This document shows positions 15,130 to 24,229 of a stretch of DNA of 64,000 nucleotides, piece after piece. This DNA is from Achromobacter anxifer (GTDB taxonomy: Bacteria; Pseudomonadota; Gammaproteobacteria; Burkholderiales; Burkholderiaceae_B): the NCBI RefSeq assembly GCF_903652925.1, contig NZ_CAHLAR010000001.1, positions 186,001 to 250,000 on the forward strand, read 5' to 3'. A program made the translations under genes and the position numbers. Below the pieces are notes generated by a model, which was given only the letters and a program-made list of their open reading frames with translations, was not told the DNA's origin and searched no databases. Position 1 is the stretch's first letter; each line of letters begins with the position of its first letter.

Positions 15130-16829
15130 TGGTGCATCGCGATGCTGGCGCCATGTTTACGTTTTCCGTGTTCCTGAACATGGCGCTGGCGGCGGCCTTG
15201 GTCGTCGCGTTGACCTGGATCGCGCTGCGTGTCCGCGCCGCCCGGTCGCCGCGCGCCGAGCTGGCCGAGCTGGCTCGCCTGGCGGATACCTTGCCCGCCG
15301 GGCTATTCATTCGGGATCTGGATTTGAACCTGGTGACGCGCAACGATTCGCTCAAGGAGTATGCCGCCACGTGCCGCCGCGAGGGCTGGAACCGTCCCTT
15401 GCATGTTGCGCTGCCGTCCCTTTCCGCGCCTGCCGCGGGCAGCGAGCAGCAGGCCGATCTGGACGAAATCATCCGCAATTACCGCCAGGTGCTGGCCAGC
15501 GGCGAAACGCTGGTCCGCGAGCATCCTTTCGAACATGATTCCAACTCCGGCGTGGCGGCATGGGCCGCGCCGTTGCGGGGGGCGGATGGCGCCCTTATCG
15601 GCTTGATCGGCGGCAGCGCGCGCTTTCGCGGATTTCCCGCCATGCTGCGGGAAGTGTCCGACACCCGGCTGGCCAAGGAACGGGCCAATCTGATGAAGTC
15701 GACGTATCTTGCGTTCATCAGCCATGAAATCCGTACCCCTCTCAATGCGATCATCGGCATGCTTGAACTGATGCTGGAGCGTGGCGGCCTGTCCGGCGAT
15801 ACGCGCGAAAAACTCTCCGTGTCGCGCCAGTCGGCTCAATCGCTGCTGTCCCTGATCAGCGGCCTGATCGACATCTCCAAGCTGGAAGTCGGCCATTTCC
15901 AGCTGCGGCGCAAGAGCGTCGACCTGCGCGCGCTGGCGGCCGAGACGCTGGCGCCGTTCCGGGCGGCTGCGCAGGCGAAGGGATTGCAGCTGTCGCTGGA
16001 CGTCGCGAACGGCCTCGCGGAACGCCACTTTTCGGATCCCATCCGGCTCAAGCAACTGCTGGACAACCTGGTCTCCAATGCGGTCCGCTACACGGACCAT
16101 GGCCGCATCGAGGTCGCATTGAGCGCCTCGCGCGCCACGGAAGAGATGCAGTGGATCACGCTATGCGTGGCGGACACCGGCCCGGGGATTGCAGGGGATG
16201 TTCAGGCCCGGCTGGCTGCGCGGTATTTCGAACCTGAGCTCACGGCGCAGGGCGCGGGCATCGGATTAGGATTGTCCATTTGCAGTGAGCTGACACGCCT
16301 GATGGGCGGTTCCCTGGAGATTTCCAGCAAGCCGGGGCAGGGCGCCAGGATCTCGGTGCAATTGCCGCTGGCGCTGCCGCCCTCGGAACAAGCGGCCGTG
16401 GCGGCGCCAGCGCCCGCGGCGGCGGATGCCGGCGGCCTGCGCATCCTGGTGATCGACGACCATGAGGCCAACCGCCTGCTGCTCAAGCATCAATTGCGGA
16501 TGTTGAAGCATTCCGCCCAATTTGCGCAGAATGGCGCGGCGGGCCTGGCGTTGGCGGACAGGCTCGAGTTCGATCTGATCATCTGCGATTGCGTCATGCC
16601 CGTCATGGACGGAGCCGCGTTTACCGCCGCCCTGAGAACTGGCGGCGGGGTGAATGCGGCGACGCCGGTATTGGGCTATACCGCGAGCGAACTCGAACTC
16701 GATCTGGCCTCCGGCGCGCGAGCCAGCATGAACGCCGTGCTGATCAAGCCTGTGGATTTGCAGACGCTGCAATCCTTCATCCTCGCGCATGGCAGGCGGC
16801 CGCCTGCTGGCGGGACTACCTTCCATTGA
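15129..16829 (+). CDS. Intact BvgS/EvgS-like hybrid histidine kinase
   Basis: About 566 residues: one N-terminal membrane segment (VFLNMALAAALVVALTWIAL), a PAS-like region (LPAGLFIRDLDLNLVTRND), HisKA with a canonical FISHEIRTPLN (His199), HATPase (NLVSNAVRYTD, DTGPGIA, GIGLGLS), and a complete receiver with acidic IDDHEANR, Asp487 in ICDCVMPVMDG, and Lys in VLIKPVD. The GTG at 15129 overlaps the previous stop (TAGTG) and has GGAG 7 bases upstream; an ATG at 15153 is the alternative. Together with the Hpt protein and response regulator downstream it can form a His-Asp-His-Asp relay. Confidence 0.88.
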   Translation: MVHRDAGAMFTFSVFLNMALAAALVVALTWIALRVRAARSPRAELAELARLADTLPAGLFIRDLDLNLVTRNDSLKEYAATCRREGWNRPLHVALPSLSAPAAGSEQQADLDEIIRNYRQVLASGETLVREHPFEHDSNSGVAAWAAPLRGADGALIGLIGGSARFRGFPAMLREVSDTRLAKERANLMKSTYLAFISHEIRTPLNAIIGMLELMLERGGLSGDTREKLSVSRQSAQSLLSLISGLIDISKLEVGHFQLRRKSVDLRALAAETLAPFRAAAQAKGLQLSLDVANGLAERHFSDPIRLKQLLDNLVSNAVRYTDHGRIEVALSASRATEEMQWITLCVADTGPGIAGDVQARLAARYFEPELTAQGAGIGLGLSICSELTRLMGGSLEISSKPGQGARISVQLPLALPPSEQAAVAAPAPAAADAGGLRILVIDDHEANRLLLKHQLRMLKHSAQFAQNGAAGLALADRLEFDLIICDCVMPVMDGAAFTAALRTGGGVNAATPVLGYTASELELDLASGARASMNAVLIKPVDLQTLQSFILAHGRRPPAGGTTFH

Positions 16830-16840
16830 AGGAGGACGAC

Positions 16841-17470
16841 ATGCCAACTGTCCTGATTGTTGATGATCATCCGGCGTTTCGTCTGGTACTGAGGACGCAG
16901 ATTGCCTTGTTGCCCAGCGCAAGCCGGATACTCGAGGCGGACAATGGGGTCGACACGCTGGCGCTGGCAAAGAGCGAGCGCCCGGATTTGATCGTGCTGG
17001 ATCTGGACATGCCCAAAATGGGCGGCCTGGAGGCCATTTCCAGGATTCTTGCCGTTAACCCGGGCTTGCGCATCTTGGTGGTGTCGGCGCATGATCCTTC
17101 GGTTTTCGCCGCGCGGGTGGCCGAACTGGGCGCCTGCGGCTATGCCAGCAAGCGCCTGGAAATCAAGGAGCTGGTCCGCTGTATCGAGTCGGTGCTGGCG
17201 GGCTATAGCGTGTTTCCGAATGCAGCCAAGACGGCCAGCCACACGGATGTGGCGGACGCTTATCAGAAGAAGCTGGACCTGCTTTCCAACAAGGAGATGG
17301 TCGTGACCCAGATGCTGGCACAAGGCTTGAGCAACAAGGAAATCGGCGAGGCCCTGTTCATCAGCAATAAAACGGTCAGTACGCACAAGACCAGGATCAT
17401 GAACAAGTTGCAGATTGGTTCGCTGGTTGAATTGGTCGACTTCGCCAGAAAATCAAAAATATCGATGTGA
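16841..17470 (+). CDS. BvgA/FixJ-like response regulator with LuxR HTH
   Basis: 209 residues. The receiver has acidic VDDH, phosphoacceptor Asp54 in VLDLDMPKMGG and a Lys in YASKRLE. The C-terminal LuxR-type HTH reads LSNKEMVVTQMLAQGLSNKE and continues through EIGEALFISNKTVSTHK. A strong ribosome site (GGAGG, 5-base spacing) marks the ATG at 16841. It is the likely output of the upstream hybrid kinase through the Hpt protein; the adjacent fimbrial operon, with BvgA-like heptads in its upstream spacer, is the inferred target. Confidence 0.93.
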   Translation: MPTVLIVDDHPAFRLVLRTQIALLPSASRILEADNGVDTLALAKSERPDLIVLDLDMPKMGGLEAISRILAVNPGLRILVVSAHDPSVFAARVAELGACGYASKRLEIKELVRCIESVLAGYSVFPNAAKTASHTDVADAYQKKLDLLSNKEMVVTQMLAQGLSNKEIGEALFISNKTVSTHKTRIMNKLQIGSLVELVDFARKSKISM

Positions 17471-17507
17471 CGGACTTGATGCGGCATATCTCCGCCAGAG
17501 GAACCCT

Positions 17508-17894
17508 GTGACTTTGTCCCTTCATTCCGAACAGGAAAGCCCGCAGGAGCAGGTGGTGGCGGCACTGCGCGGCGAACTGCTTTTCAAGGTCGGCAACGAC
17601 CTGGATATCGCGGCGGAGCTTGCCCATAGTCTGCATACCCATCACAAGGAAGACGTCGATGCCTTGAGGCTGGCGATGCAGCAGGAATGTTGGCCGGGGG
17701 TCGGGCGCTATGCGCACAGGATCCTGAACACCGCGCAATTGCTGGGCTGCGGCGCATTGGTCGAGCTTAGCCTGCGCGTTGAGGAGAAACTTGTCAGGGA
17801 CGGTGGTCCGGCGTGCGCGGAACTGTTGGCCGGCTATGTCCCGGTCGTCGAAAACTTGAGCGCAGTTCTGGCGCGAGTGAGCCGCACATTCTGA
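17508..17894 (+). CDS. Histidine phosphotransfer (Hpt) protein
   Basis: 128 residues, mostly helical. The Hpt motif is YAHRILNTAQLLG with His70; the common lysine two residues after the leucine position is Asn here. The rest of the motif (A-x-x-L-G) fits. The GTG at 17508 has AGAGGA 5-6 bases upstream; no suitable ATG exists in frame. It follows the response regulator by 37 bases and should carry phosphate from the receiver of the hybrid kinase to the BvgA-like regulator. Confidence 0.8.
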   Translation: MTLSLHSEQESPQEQVVAALRGELLFKVGNDLDIAAELAHSLHTHHKEDVDALRLAMQQECWPGVGRYAHRILNTAQLLGCGALVELSLRVEEKLVRDGGPACAELLAGYVPVVENLSAVLARVSRTF

Positions 17895-17974
17895 ATCGTC
17901 CTACATTTTGCTTTCCCAAAGCGCCATAGAGTGGCGGATCGAGAATTTCGTCCCCAGCCTATCAGGAATGAAGT

Positions 17975-18796
17975 ATGAAACGCGCGACAGCGCAATACCC
18001 GCCGCTAGGCGACGATGAAGTCATGTCGATGGCGCGGCAAGGCGAAGGCCTGAGCGTCGCGCTGCAGCCGCAGTTCAATCTGCAGAGTGGCGAGATGGTC
18101 GCGGCGGAATGCCTGGCCCGCTGGAGACATCCCATGCTGGGCGAGATCGGCCCGGCCGATTTCATACCCGCCGTTCATCGCCTGGGCATGGATCTTCCCT
18201 TTTTTGAGCAGATCTGCCGCCTGGCGGTCGCCGCCGCAGAAGCGTCGGCCCAAAAGGGTATCTACGTGCCCTTGGCGATCAACGCGTCGGCCTCGACCCT
18301 CTCCAGCCATGATGCGATCGGCATCCTGGCGCGCCACGCCGGCGCGGCGAATATCCCGCTTACGCGATTCCGGATCGAACTGACCGAAGACCAGCCCGTC
18401 ACACGCCTGGAATCACTGCGCAGGTCGCTGAAGAAATTCGCCAACGCGGGCTGCCAGGTCAGCATGGACGATTTCGGCACCGGCTACGCGTCCTTGCAGC
18501 TGCTGAACGCGTTGCCCATTTCCGAACTGAAAATAGACGGACGCTTCGTGCGCCGCATTCGCCGCGACCGGAAAGCCCGGGAAATCACGCGCCTGTCGGT
18601 GCTGTTGGGGGAACGGCTGGGCTTGCGCGTGATCGCCGAGGGCATTGAAAGCGCGCCGGACATCGCACTGCTTCAATCCCTGGGCTGCAACCATGGGCAG
18701 GGCTATGTGCTGTCCCCGCCCATCATGCTGTCCGAGTTCATCACAAGCCGGATGGGTCGGCCGGGCATGGGCGTCATTGGCCTGGCCGGCATCTAG
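17975..18796 (+). CDS. Stand-alone EAL-domain c-di-GMP phosphodiesterase
   Basis: A 273-residue, essentially single-domain EAL protein. The signature is ECL (Glu45-Cys46-Leu47) in AAECLARW rather than EAL. Other catalytic and metal positions are kept: Asn in AINASA, Glu in ELTED, the Asp pair in MDDFGTGYAS, Lys in LKIDG, Glu in AEGIES and Gln in GQGYVLSPP. Hydrolysis of c-di-GMP to pGpG is therefore plausible. There is no membrane segment. As the last gene of the kinase/regulator block beside a fimbrial operon it recalls the Roc/Sad systems that link phosphorelay, c-di-GMP and fimbriae in Pseudomonas. It ends on a CTAG shared with the convergent gene. Confidence 0.87.
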   Translation: MKRATAQYPPLGDDEVMSMARQGEGLSVALQPQFNLQSGEMVAAECLARWRHPMLGEIGPADFIPAVHRLGMDLPFFEQICRLAVAAAEASAQKGIYVPLAINASASTLSSHDAIGILARHAGAANIPLTRFRIELTEDQPVTRLESLRRSLKKFANAGCQVSMDDFGTGYASLQLLNALPISELKIDGRFVRRIRRDRKAREITRLSVLLGERLGLRVIAEGIESAPDIALLQSLGCNHGQGYVLSPPIMLSEFITSRMGRPGMGVIGLAGI

Positions 18797-21120
18797 CGGC
18801 TGGGCAGGCCCAGCACGGCCTTGGCCACGATATTGCGCTGGATCTCGTTGGAGCCGCCATAAATGGTAGTGACCAGCGATTGCAGGAAGGGCGCGCAGGG
18901 CACTAGCGCGGTGCCGTCCGTCATGGGAATCCCGCTCCAGGTGCCGCCCGCCTCATCGGCCCAGCGCACGATTTCGCGCGCGATGCGCACATACGTTTCC
19001 GTCGCCAGGATCTTCAGACCGGACACCGAGGGCGGCAGCAGGTCTCCGCGCCGTACGATGTCGGCGTACAGCCCGTAGAAGGCTTCCAGTTCACGCACCG
19101 CGCCCAGCAGCTGCGCGTAGGTCTGGCAGAACTCCGGCTGTTCGAACAGCGACTGGCTTTCAGCCAGTTGCTCCAGATGGTGCAGCGCCTGGCGCGATTG
19201 CTGCGGACTGCCGGCGAAGATGCGTTCGTAGCCCAGCAGGTCCTTGGCGATGGTCCAGCCCATGTTCAGCTCGCCGACCAGGTTGCCGGCCGGCACGCTG
19301 ACATCCTCGAAGAAGACTTCGCAGAACTCCTGTTCGTCGACGATATTGGTTATGGGGCGGATGGTCACGCCCGGGGTCTTCAGGTCGATTAGCAGGAAAC
19401 TGATGCCAGCTTGCGGCTTGACGGTTTTGTCGGTGCGCACCAGCGCGAAGATGTGGTTGGCGTCATGCGCCAGCGTGGTCCATATCTTCTGGCCGTTGAC
19501 GATGTAGCGGTCGCCTTCCAGGCGGGCCTCGGTGCGCAGCGAGGCGAGGTCCGAACCGGCGTTGGGTTCGGAGTAGCCCTGGCACCAGATGTCCTCGCCC
19601 GAGAGGATGCGCGGCAGGTAGAGCGCCTTCTGTTGTGGCGTGCCGTGCTGGATCAGCACGGGACCCAGGTTGATGATGCCCTGGTCGGGCAGGCGGGCCG
19701 CGCCCCAGCCTTCCATCTCCTCGAAGAACACCAGCAGCTTGGAAGGAGACAGGGCCATTCCGCCATGCTCGCGCGGCCAGGCGGGCGCGAGCCAGCCTTT
19801 GCGTGACAGGATCTGGTACCACTCGCGCACTTCATGCAACCGTAGCCGCCGCGGCACGTGGCGCAGGTGTTGCGGGTAGTGGGCGCGCAGGAAGCCGCGC
19901 ACCATCATGCGGAAGCCTTCGTCGCTCATGGCGTTGTAGTCATCGCCCGTGGCGGCCTGGCCGTCGGCCTGGGCTGCCAGGCTGCTCTGCTGGCGCAGGG
20001 TCAGGTAGCGGGCCTGCAGATTGCGGGGGCTGCCCAGCCAGGCGGCCAGATGCAGGGCGCGCTTCAGGTACAGGCCGACGTCGTACTCGTCGGTATAGCC
20101 GATGGCGCCGTGCAGCTGCACGGCCTCGCGGCATAGCGCGATGACGCGTTCCGCGATCCTGGCCTTGGCCAGCGCGGCCACGCGAGCCAGCGAGCGGGGT
20201 TCGTCGCGCACTTCGCGGTAGCTGTCGGCCAGCAACGCGCCGCAGACCATGACGCCAACGTAGGCGTCCACCATGCGGTGCTGCAGGGCCTGGTTTGCGC
20301 CTATGGGGCGGCCGAATTGCACGCGGGTCTTGAGGTAATCGAGTGTCAGGCTGTAGACGCGCCGGGCGATGCCATAAAGTTCGCTGCATTGAAGCAGCCG
20401 CGTGAGTTCCAGGGCCTGCTGGCAGACCTCGTCCACTTCATTGCCTTGCGCGATCATGCGCGAGACCGGCAGGAGCGCGTCAAGCTGCAGGGAGCACAGC
20501 ATGCTGCCGTCGACTCGCGCTTCCGTTTCCACGGCGACGCCGGGATCACCGGGCTGCACCCAGACCAGGGTGGGCGATTCGCCCAGGCGCGCATGCACCA
20601 GCCAGCCGGTGGCGCCGGCGGGCGACACCCAGCGCTTGACGCCCACCAAGCGGATGCGGTCGCCTTCCAGGTCGACCGACGTGGAGACCGACGTCGGAAT
20701 CAGTTCACCGGGGTTTTCCTGCCACGCCAGGCCCAGCGCTGTCGTTCCGGCGATGGCGCCGCGCAGCAGTTCGGCCGCCAGCGGATGCGCGGAGAAGGCG
20801 GGCAATACTAGTGCGGCCATGGCGCCCGCGCCCAGATAGGGTTCCGGCAACGGCGATTCGCCGGCCGCGGTGGCGATGGCGCCCAGCACCTCGATATCCA
20901 GGCCGAGGCCGCCCTGGGCTTCAGGGATCGTCACCGAAGTCCAGCCGGCTTCGGCCAGCGTGCGCCAGACTGCATCTTCCCAGCCGGGGCTGGCACCGCG
21001 CAGCGCGCGCAAACGCGCCAAAGGCGAAACCTGGGCCAGGATGCCGGAGGCCGCCTCCATGAATTCGGCGTGCCGGGGCAAGGGGCCGAAGAGCGAAAAA
21101 GAATCGAGTGCCGTCATCAT
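18793..21120 (-). CDS. Double-length acyl-CoA dehydrogenase (two fused ACAD domains)
   Basis: 775 residues containing two complete acyl-CoA dehydrogenase folds. The first (about 1-370) has RVQFGRPIGANQALQHRMVD and LHGAIGYTDEYDVGLYLKR. The second (about 385-775) has GYSEPNAGSDLASLRTEA, the FAD-binding DRYIVNGQKIWTT, and ends YGGSNEIQRNIVAKAVLGL. It would oxidise an acyl-CoA at the alpha-beta bond, passing electrons to ETF. Half-size subunits often form heterodimers, which this fusion may mimic. It is divergent from the Bug/CoA-transferase operon and probably in the same pathway. The start could be either of two adjacent ATG codons. Confidence 0.87.
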   Translation of the reverse strand: MMTALDSFSLFGPLPRHAEFMEAASGILAQVSPLARLRALRGASPGWEDAVWRTLAEAGWTSVTIPEAQGGLGLDIEVLGAIATAAGESPLPEPYLGAGAMAALVLPAFSAHPLAAELLRGAIAGTTALGLAWQENPGELIPTSVSTSVDLEGDRIRLVGVKRWVSPAGATGWLVHARLGESPTLVWVQPGDPGVAVETEARVDGSMLCSLQLDALLPVSRMIAQGNEVDEVCQQALELTRLLQCSELYGIARRVYSLTLDYLKTRVQFGRPIGANQALQHRMVDAYVGVMVCGALLADSYREVRDEPRSLARVAALAKARIAERVIALCREAVQLHGAIGYTDEYDVGLYLKRALHLAAWLGSPRNLQARYLTLRQQSSLAAQADGQAATGDDYNAMSDEGFRMMVRGFLRAHYPQHLRHVPRRLRLHEVREWYQILSRKGWLAPAWPREHGGMALSPSKLLVFFEEMEGWGAARLPDQGIINLGPVLIQHGTPQQKALYLPRILSGEDIWCQGYSEPNAGSDLASLRTEARLEGDRYIVNGQKIWTTLAHDANHIFALVRTDKTVKPQAGISFLLIDLKTPGVTIRPITNIVDEQEFCEVFFEDVSVPAGNLVGELNMGWTIAKDLLGYERIFAGSPQQSRQALHHLEQLAESQSLFEQPEFCQTYAQLLGAVRELEAFYGLYADIVRRGDLLPPSVSGLKILATETYVRIAREIVRWADEAGGTWSGIPMTDGTALVPCAPFLQSLVTTIYGGSNEIQRNIVAKAVLGLPSR

Positions 21121-21162
21121 GGTCCTTCTGTATGGCGTCGTGGCCCGGAATGGGAATGCCAG

Positions 21163-21265
21163 ATTCTAGGTTCGGGATACGGACTGATTCATAAGGCAGC
21201 GTTGAGAGCAGCTATTACAAAAGCCGTGTGATGGTGCAGCGCGATCCTTCCTAGAATTCCGTATC
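21163..21265. promoter_or_regulatory. Paired inverted motifs in the ACAD/Bug divergent spacer
   Basis: ATTCTAGG (21163-21170) and GGATACGG (21175-21182) recur in inverted form as CCTAGAAT (21250-21257) and CCGTATC (21259-21265). The duplication of both motifs on opposite strands of a divergent spacer suggests two binding sites for one regulator, perhaps the LysR protein at 22259. This is weak evidence only. Confidence 0.3.
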
Positions 21266-21300
21266 AAAGCAGACAAGCCTGAACGGCGAGGAGACAGGAA

Positions 21301-22254
21301 ATGCGTGCAGTAATAGCCCAGGTGGCGCTGTGCATGGCAGCCGCAAGCGCGGCCGCCACGGCTGTGGCGGCAGGTGCAGTGGTGGAGCGCATCGTCGTGC
21401 CCTATGCGGTGGGCGGCGTGACGGATCTGTATGGACGCGTGCTGGCCGAGAGACTGGCGGGGACACAGGCCGCGCCCATCCTCGTCGACAACCGTCCGGG
21501 CGGCGGCGCCGCCATCGGCACTTCCTATGTGGCCAAGAGTCCGCCCGACGGCCGCACGCTGCTTCTGGGCAGCGTGGGCACGGCCACCAATCCCGCGATG
21601 ATCAAGTCCTTGCCCTATGATCCGCGCGACATCGTGCCGGTGGCACAGGTGGCGGTCAGTCCGCTCATTCTTTACGTGCGCGCCGACCTGGCGACGGACG
21701 TGCGGCAATTGATCGACTACGCGCGAAAATCACCGCGCGGGCTGTCCTTCGCGAACTCGGGGGTAGGGTCCAGTCCCAATCTGGCCGCGGCGCTGTTTGC
21801 GCGCGAGTTGGGCCTGCAGGTGACCCACGTCAGCTATCGCGGCACCTCGGCCGCGATCAACGATCTGCTGGGCGGGCAGGTCGATGCCTACTTCGACACG
21901 CTGCAGGCGATGACGCACGTCAAGGCGGGCCGCATCCGCGCGCTGGCGGTGGCCGCGCCGGAGCGCCTGGAGCTGGCGCCCGATCTTCCCACGCTGGACG
22001 AGCTGGGCGTGCGTGACGTGTACGCGTCGAGCTGGTGGGGCATTTTCGTGCCGTCCGGCACGCCGCCGGAGAGCGTGCAGGCGCTGCAGGCGCGGCTGCG
22101 CACGGTAGTCGAGGAGCCGATCGTGCAGCAGCGCGCGCGGGAAATGGGCGCCATCGCCGTGTTCCGCGACCAGCCGGCTTTCCAGCGCTTCTTCGACAGC
22201 GAAGTGACGCGCTGGAGCGCCATCATCGCGGCCGAAAAACTCTCTGCGCAGTAG
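21301..22254 (+). CDS. Bug/TctC-family periplasmic solute-binding protein
   Basis: 317 residues with a signal peptide ending near VAAGAVV. Family strands are visible: IVVPYAVGGVTDLYGRVLAE, VDNRPGGGAAIGTSYVAKS, SPPDGRTLLLGS. A strong ribosome site (GAGGAGACAGG) precedes the ATG. Only 4 bases separate its stop from the next LysR gene, so receptor and regulator are co-transcribed. The ligand is probably a carboxylate processed by the CoA-transferase, dehydrogenase and crotonase encoded around it. Confidence 0.9.
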   Translation: MRAVIAQVALCMAAASAAATAVAAGAVVERIVVPYAVGGVTDLYGRVLAERLAGTQAAPILVDNRPGGGAAIGTSYVAKSPPDGRTLLLGSVGTATNPAMIKSLPYDPRDIVPVAQVAVSPLILYVRADLATDVRQLIDYARKSPRGLSFANSGVGSSPNLAAALFARELGLQVTHVSYRGTSAAINDLLGGQVDAYFDTLQAMTHVKAGRIRALAVAAPERLELAPDLPTLDELGVRDVYASSWWGIFVPSGTPPESVQALQARLRTVVEEPIVQQRAREMGAIAVFRDQPAFQRFFDSEVTRWSAIIAAEKLSAQ

Positions 22255-22258
22255 ACCC

Positions 22259-23206
22259 ATGGCAAAACCGAACGACGTCCCGGACTGGGACCTGCGCGCC
22301 CTGAGGATCTTCTCCCTGGTGGCGCGCAGCGGCAGCATTACGAAGGTGGCCATCGATCTGGGCGTGAGCCAGCCGGCCATAAGCCGCTACCTGTCGATGC
22401 TGGAAAAGCAGTGCGGCGGTTATCTCTTCACGCGCAACGGCCGCGGCGTCGGCCTGACCGAGCTGGGCAAGCAGGTGCAGCCTGTGGCCGAACAGGTGCT
22501 GGCCAGCGCCAATGACCTGAACGATGTCATCGCGGCCGCCCATGGCCGGGTGACGGGCACCGTGCGCATCGGCACGCTGCCTTCGTTGAGCAATGCGCTG
22601 ATCGTGCCTTTGCTGCTGCGGCTGCAGCGCGAGTATCCGGGCATCCATGTGCAGATCGTCGAAAGCGCGGCCGGCCAGATAGAAAGCTGGCTCCAGCGCC
22701 GCGAGATCGATATCGGCCTGCCTTACCGCAGCCACGATGCGTTGGGCAGCGATGAGGATGTGCTGCTGCGGCTGCCGTCTTACCTGATCGGACCGCCCGG
22801 CGACCGTATCACCGCGGCGCGCCAGGTGCCCTTCGCCAAGCTGGACGGACTGCCGCTGGTGCTGTCGCGCAAGCCTTCTTCGGTACGCATGATGCTGGAC
22901 GAAATGGGCCGGCGCAACGGTGTCGACATCCGCGTGACGGTCGAGGCCGATTCCGGCTTCATCCAGAAGCAGATGGTGGTCAAGCGCTCCGGCTACACCT
23001 TGCTGCCTTGGCATTTCGTGGCCGCGGAAGTGGAACGCGGCGAACTGCAGGCGGCCGAGATCGTCGAGCCGTCCGTCGTGCGCATTGTGTCGCTGATGCT
23101 GACCGACCGGCCTACGCAGGCGGTGAAGGTGGTGACCGCGCTGCTGCGGGAGATCGTCAGCGAATCGCTGGCACAGCTGGACGCGTTGCCCCCCGAGGCG
23201 ACGTGA
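22259..23206 (+). CDS. LysR-type transcriptional regulator
   Basis: 315 residues. The N-terminal HTH reads LRIFSLVARSGSITKVAIDL then GVSQPAISRYLSMLEKQ; the effector domain starts near residue 95 (VTGTVRIGTLPSL). It is embedded between two Bug receptor genes in the same direction, not divergent from its target, which is less common for LysR proteins. It probably controls this operon and the divergent acyl-CoA dehydrogenase in response to the imported acid or its CoA ester. Confidence 0.9.
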   Translation: MAKPNDVPDWDLRALRIFSLVARSGSITKVAIDLGVSQPAISRYLSMLEKQCGGYLFTRNGRGVGLTELGKQVQPVAEQVLASANDLNDVIAAAHGRVTGTVRIGTLPSLSNALIVPLLLRLQREYPGIHVQIVESAAGQIESWLQRREIDIGLPYRSHDALGSDEDVLLRLPSYLIGPPGDRITAARQVPFAKLDGLPLVLSRKPSSVRMMLDEMGRRNGVDIRVTVEADSGFIQKQMVVKRSGYTLLPWHFVAAEVERGELQAAEIVEPSVVRIVSLMLTDRPTQAVKVVTALLREIVSESLAQLDALPPEAT

Positions 23207-23255
23207 CAACAACAGACGCGCCCACCGCCATCGGCGGGCCACTAGGAGACCAACC

Positions 23256-24209
23256 ATGATCCGATTCCTCAAACGCGCTTGCGCGCTCGCGCTGCTGGCC
23301 TGCTCGGCGCAGGCGGCATATCCCGACAAGCCTATCCGCATGGTCGTGCCTTTTGCGCCGGGCGGAGGGGCGGACCTGACCGCGCGCGTGATCGCCGACA
23401 GCCTGTCCAAGCGCCTGAAGCAGCAGGTCATCGTCGAGAACAAGGCCGGCGCGGGCGGCCTCATTGGCGCGGCAATGGTGGCCCGCGCAGATCCGGACGG
23501 CTATACGCTGCTATACACCACGCCGGGCCAGCAGATGACGCTGCCGTATCTGGTCAAGAACATGCCTTACGATCCCGATGAATTGCGTCCTGTGTCGCAG
23601 GTGTCGCTGGCACCCAGCGTGCTGGTGGTCAATACCAAGCTCGGCGTGAAGACCATGGAGGAGCTCATCGCGCTGGCCAAGAAGCGGCCGGGCGAACTGA
23701 ATTACGTCAGCGCCGGCATCGGGGCCAGCAGCCATCTGAATGGCGAGCTGTTGCAGATCCTGGCCGGCATCCGCCTGCAGCACGTGCCCTACAAGGGCAC
23801 CGGCGAGGCGGTCAGGGACCTGGTCGGCGGCAATGGCGACTTGGCCATCGACACCGTGGGCATCTATACCGGCTTCATCAAGGACAAGCGCTTGATACCG
23901 CTGGGCGTTACCACACCCGAGGAGGTTTCGATCCTGCCTGGCGTGCCGCCGCTGTCCCGGACGCTGCCCGGCTACGACGCGTCGCCGGTGAACTACATCT
24001 CGGTGCCCAAGGCGACGCCCGAGGCCATCGTGCAGCAGCTGGCCGTGGCGCTGCGCGACACCATCGCCGAACCCGGGGTCAAGGAAAAGATGCTGGAGCA
24101 GGGCATCCTGGCGATCTCCAACACACCCGAGGAAATGGCGGAGCTGCTGCGCAAGGAGCAGGCGCGGTGGCGTGAGGTCATCAACAAAGCCGGCATCGCA
24201 GAAAAATAG
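23256..24209 (+). CDS. Bug/TctC-family periplasmic solute-binding protein
   Basis: 317 residues. The signal peptide (LACSAQAA) is followed by YPDKPIRMVVPFAPGGGADL, VENKAGAGGLIGAAMVARA and DPDGYTLLYTTPG, all typical of the family. AGGAGACC precedes the ATG. It is the second receptor of the operon, 49 bases after the LysR gene and 20 bases before the CoA-transferase. Two receptors in one operon could bind related acids or different stereoisomers. Confidence 0.9.
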   Translation: MIRFLKRACALALLACSAQAAYPDKPIRMVVPFAPGGGADLTARVIADSLSKRLKQQVIVENKAGAGGLIGAAMVARADPDGYTLLYTTPGQQMTLPYLVKNMPYDPDELRPVSQVSLAPSVLVVNTKLGVKTMEELIALAKKRPGELNYVSAGIGASSHLNGELLQILAGIRLQHVPYKGTGEAVRDLVGGNGDLAIDTVGIYTGFIKDKRLIPLGVTTPEEVSILPGVPPLSRTLPGYDASPVNYISVPKATPEAIVQQLAVALRDTIAEPGVKEKMLEQGILAISNTPEEMAELLRKEQARWREVINKAGIAEK

Positions 24210-24229
24210 TCTCTGGAGTCTTCAGCATC

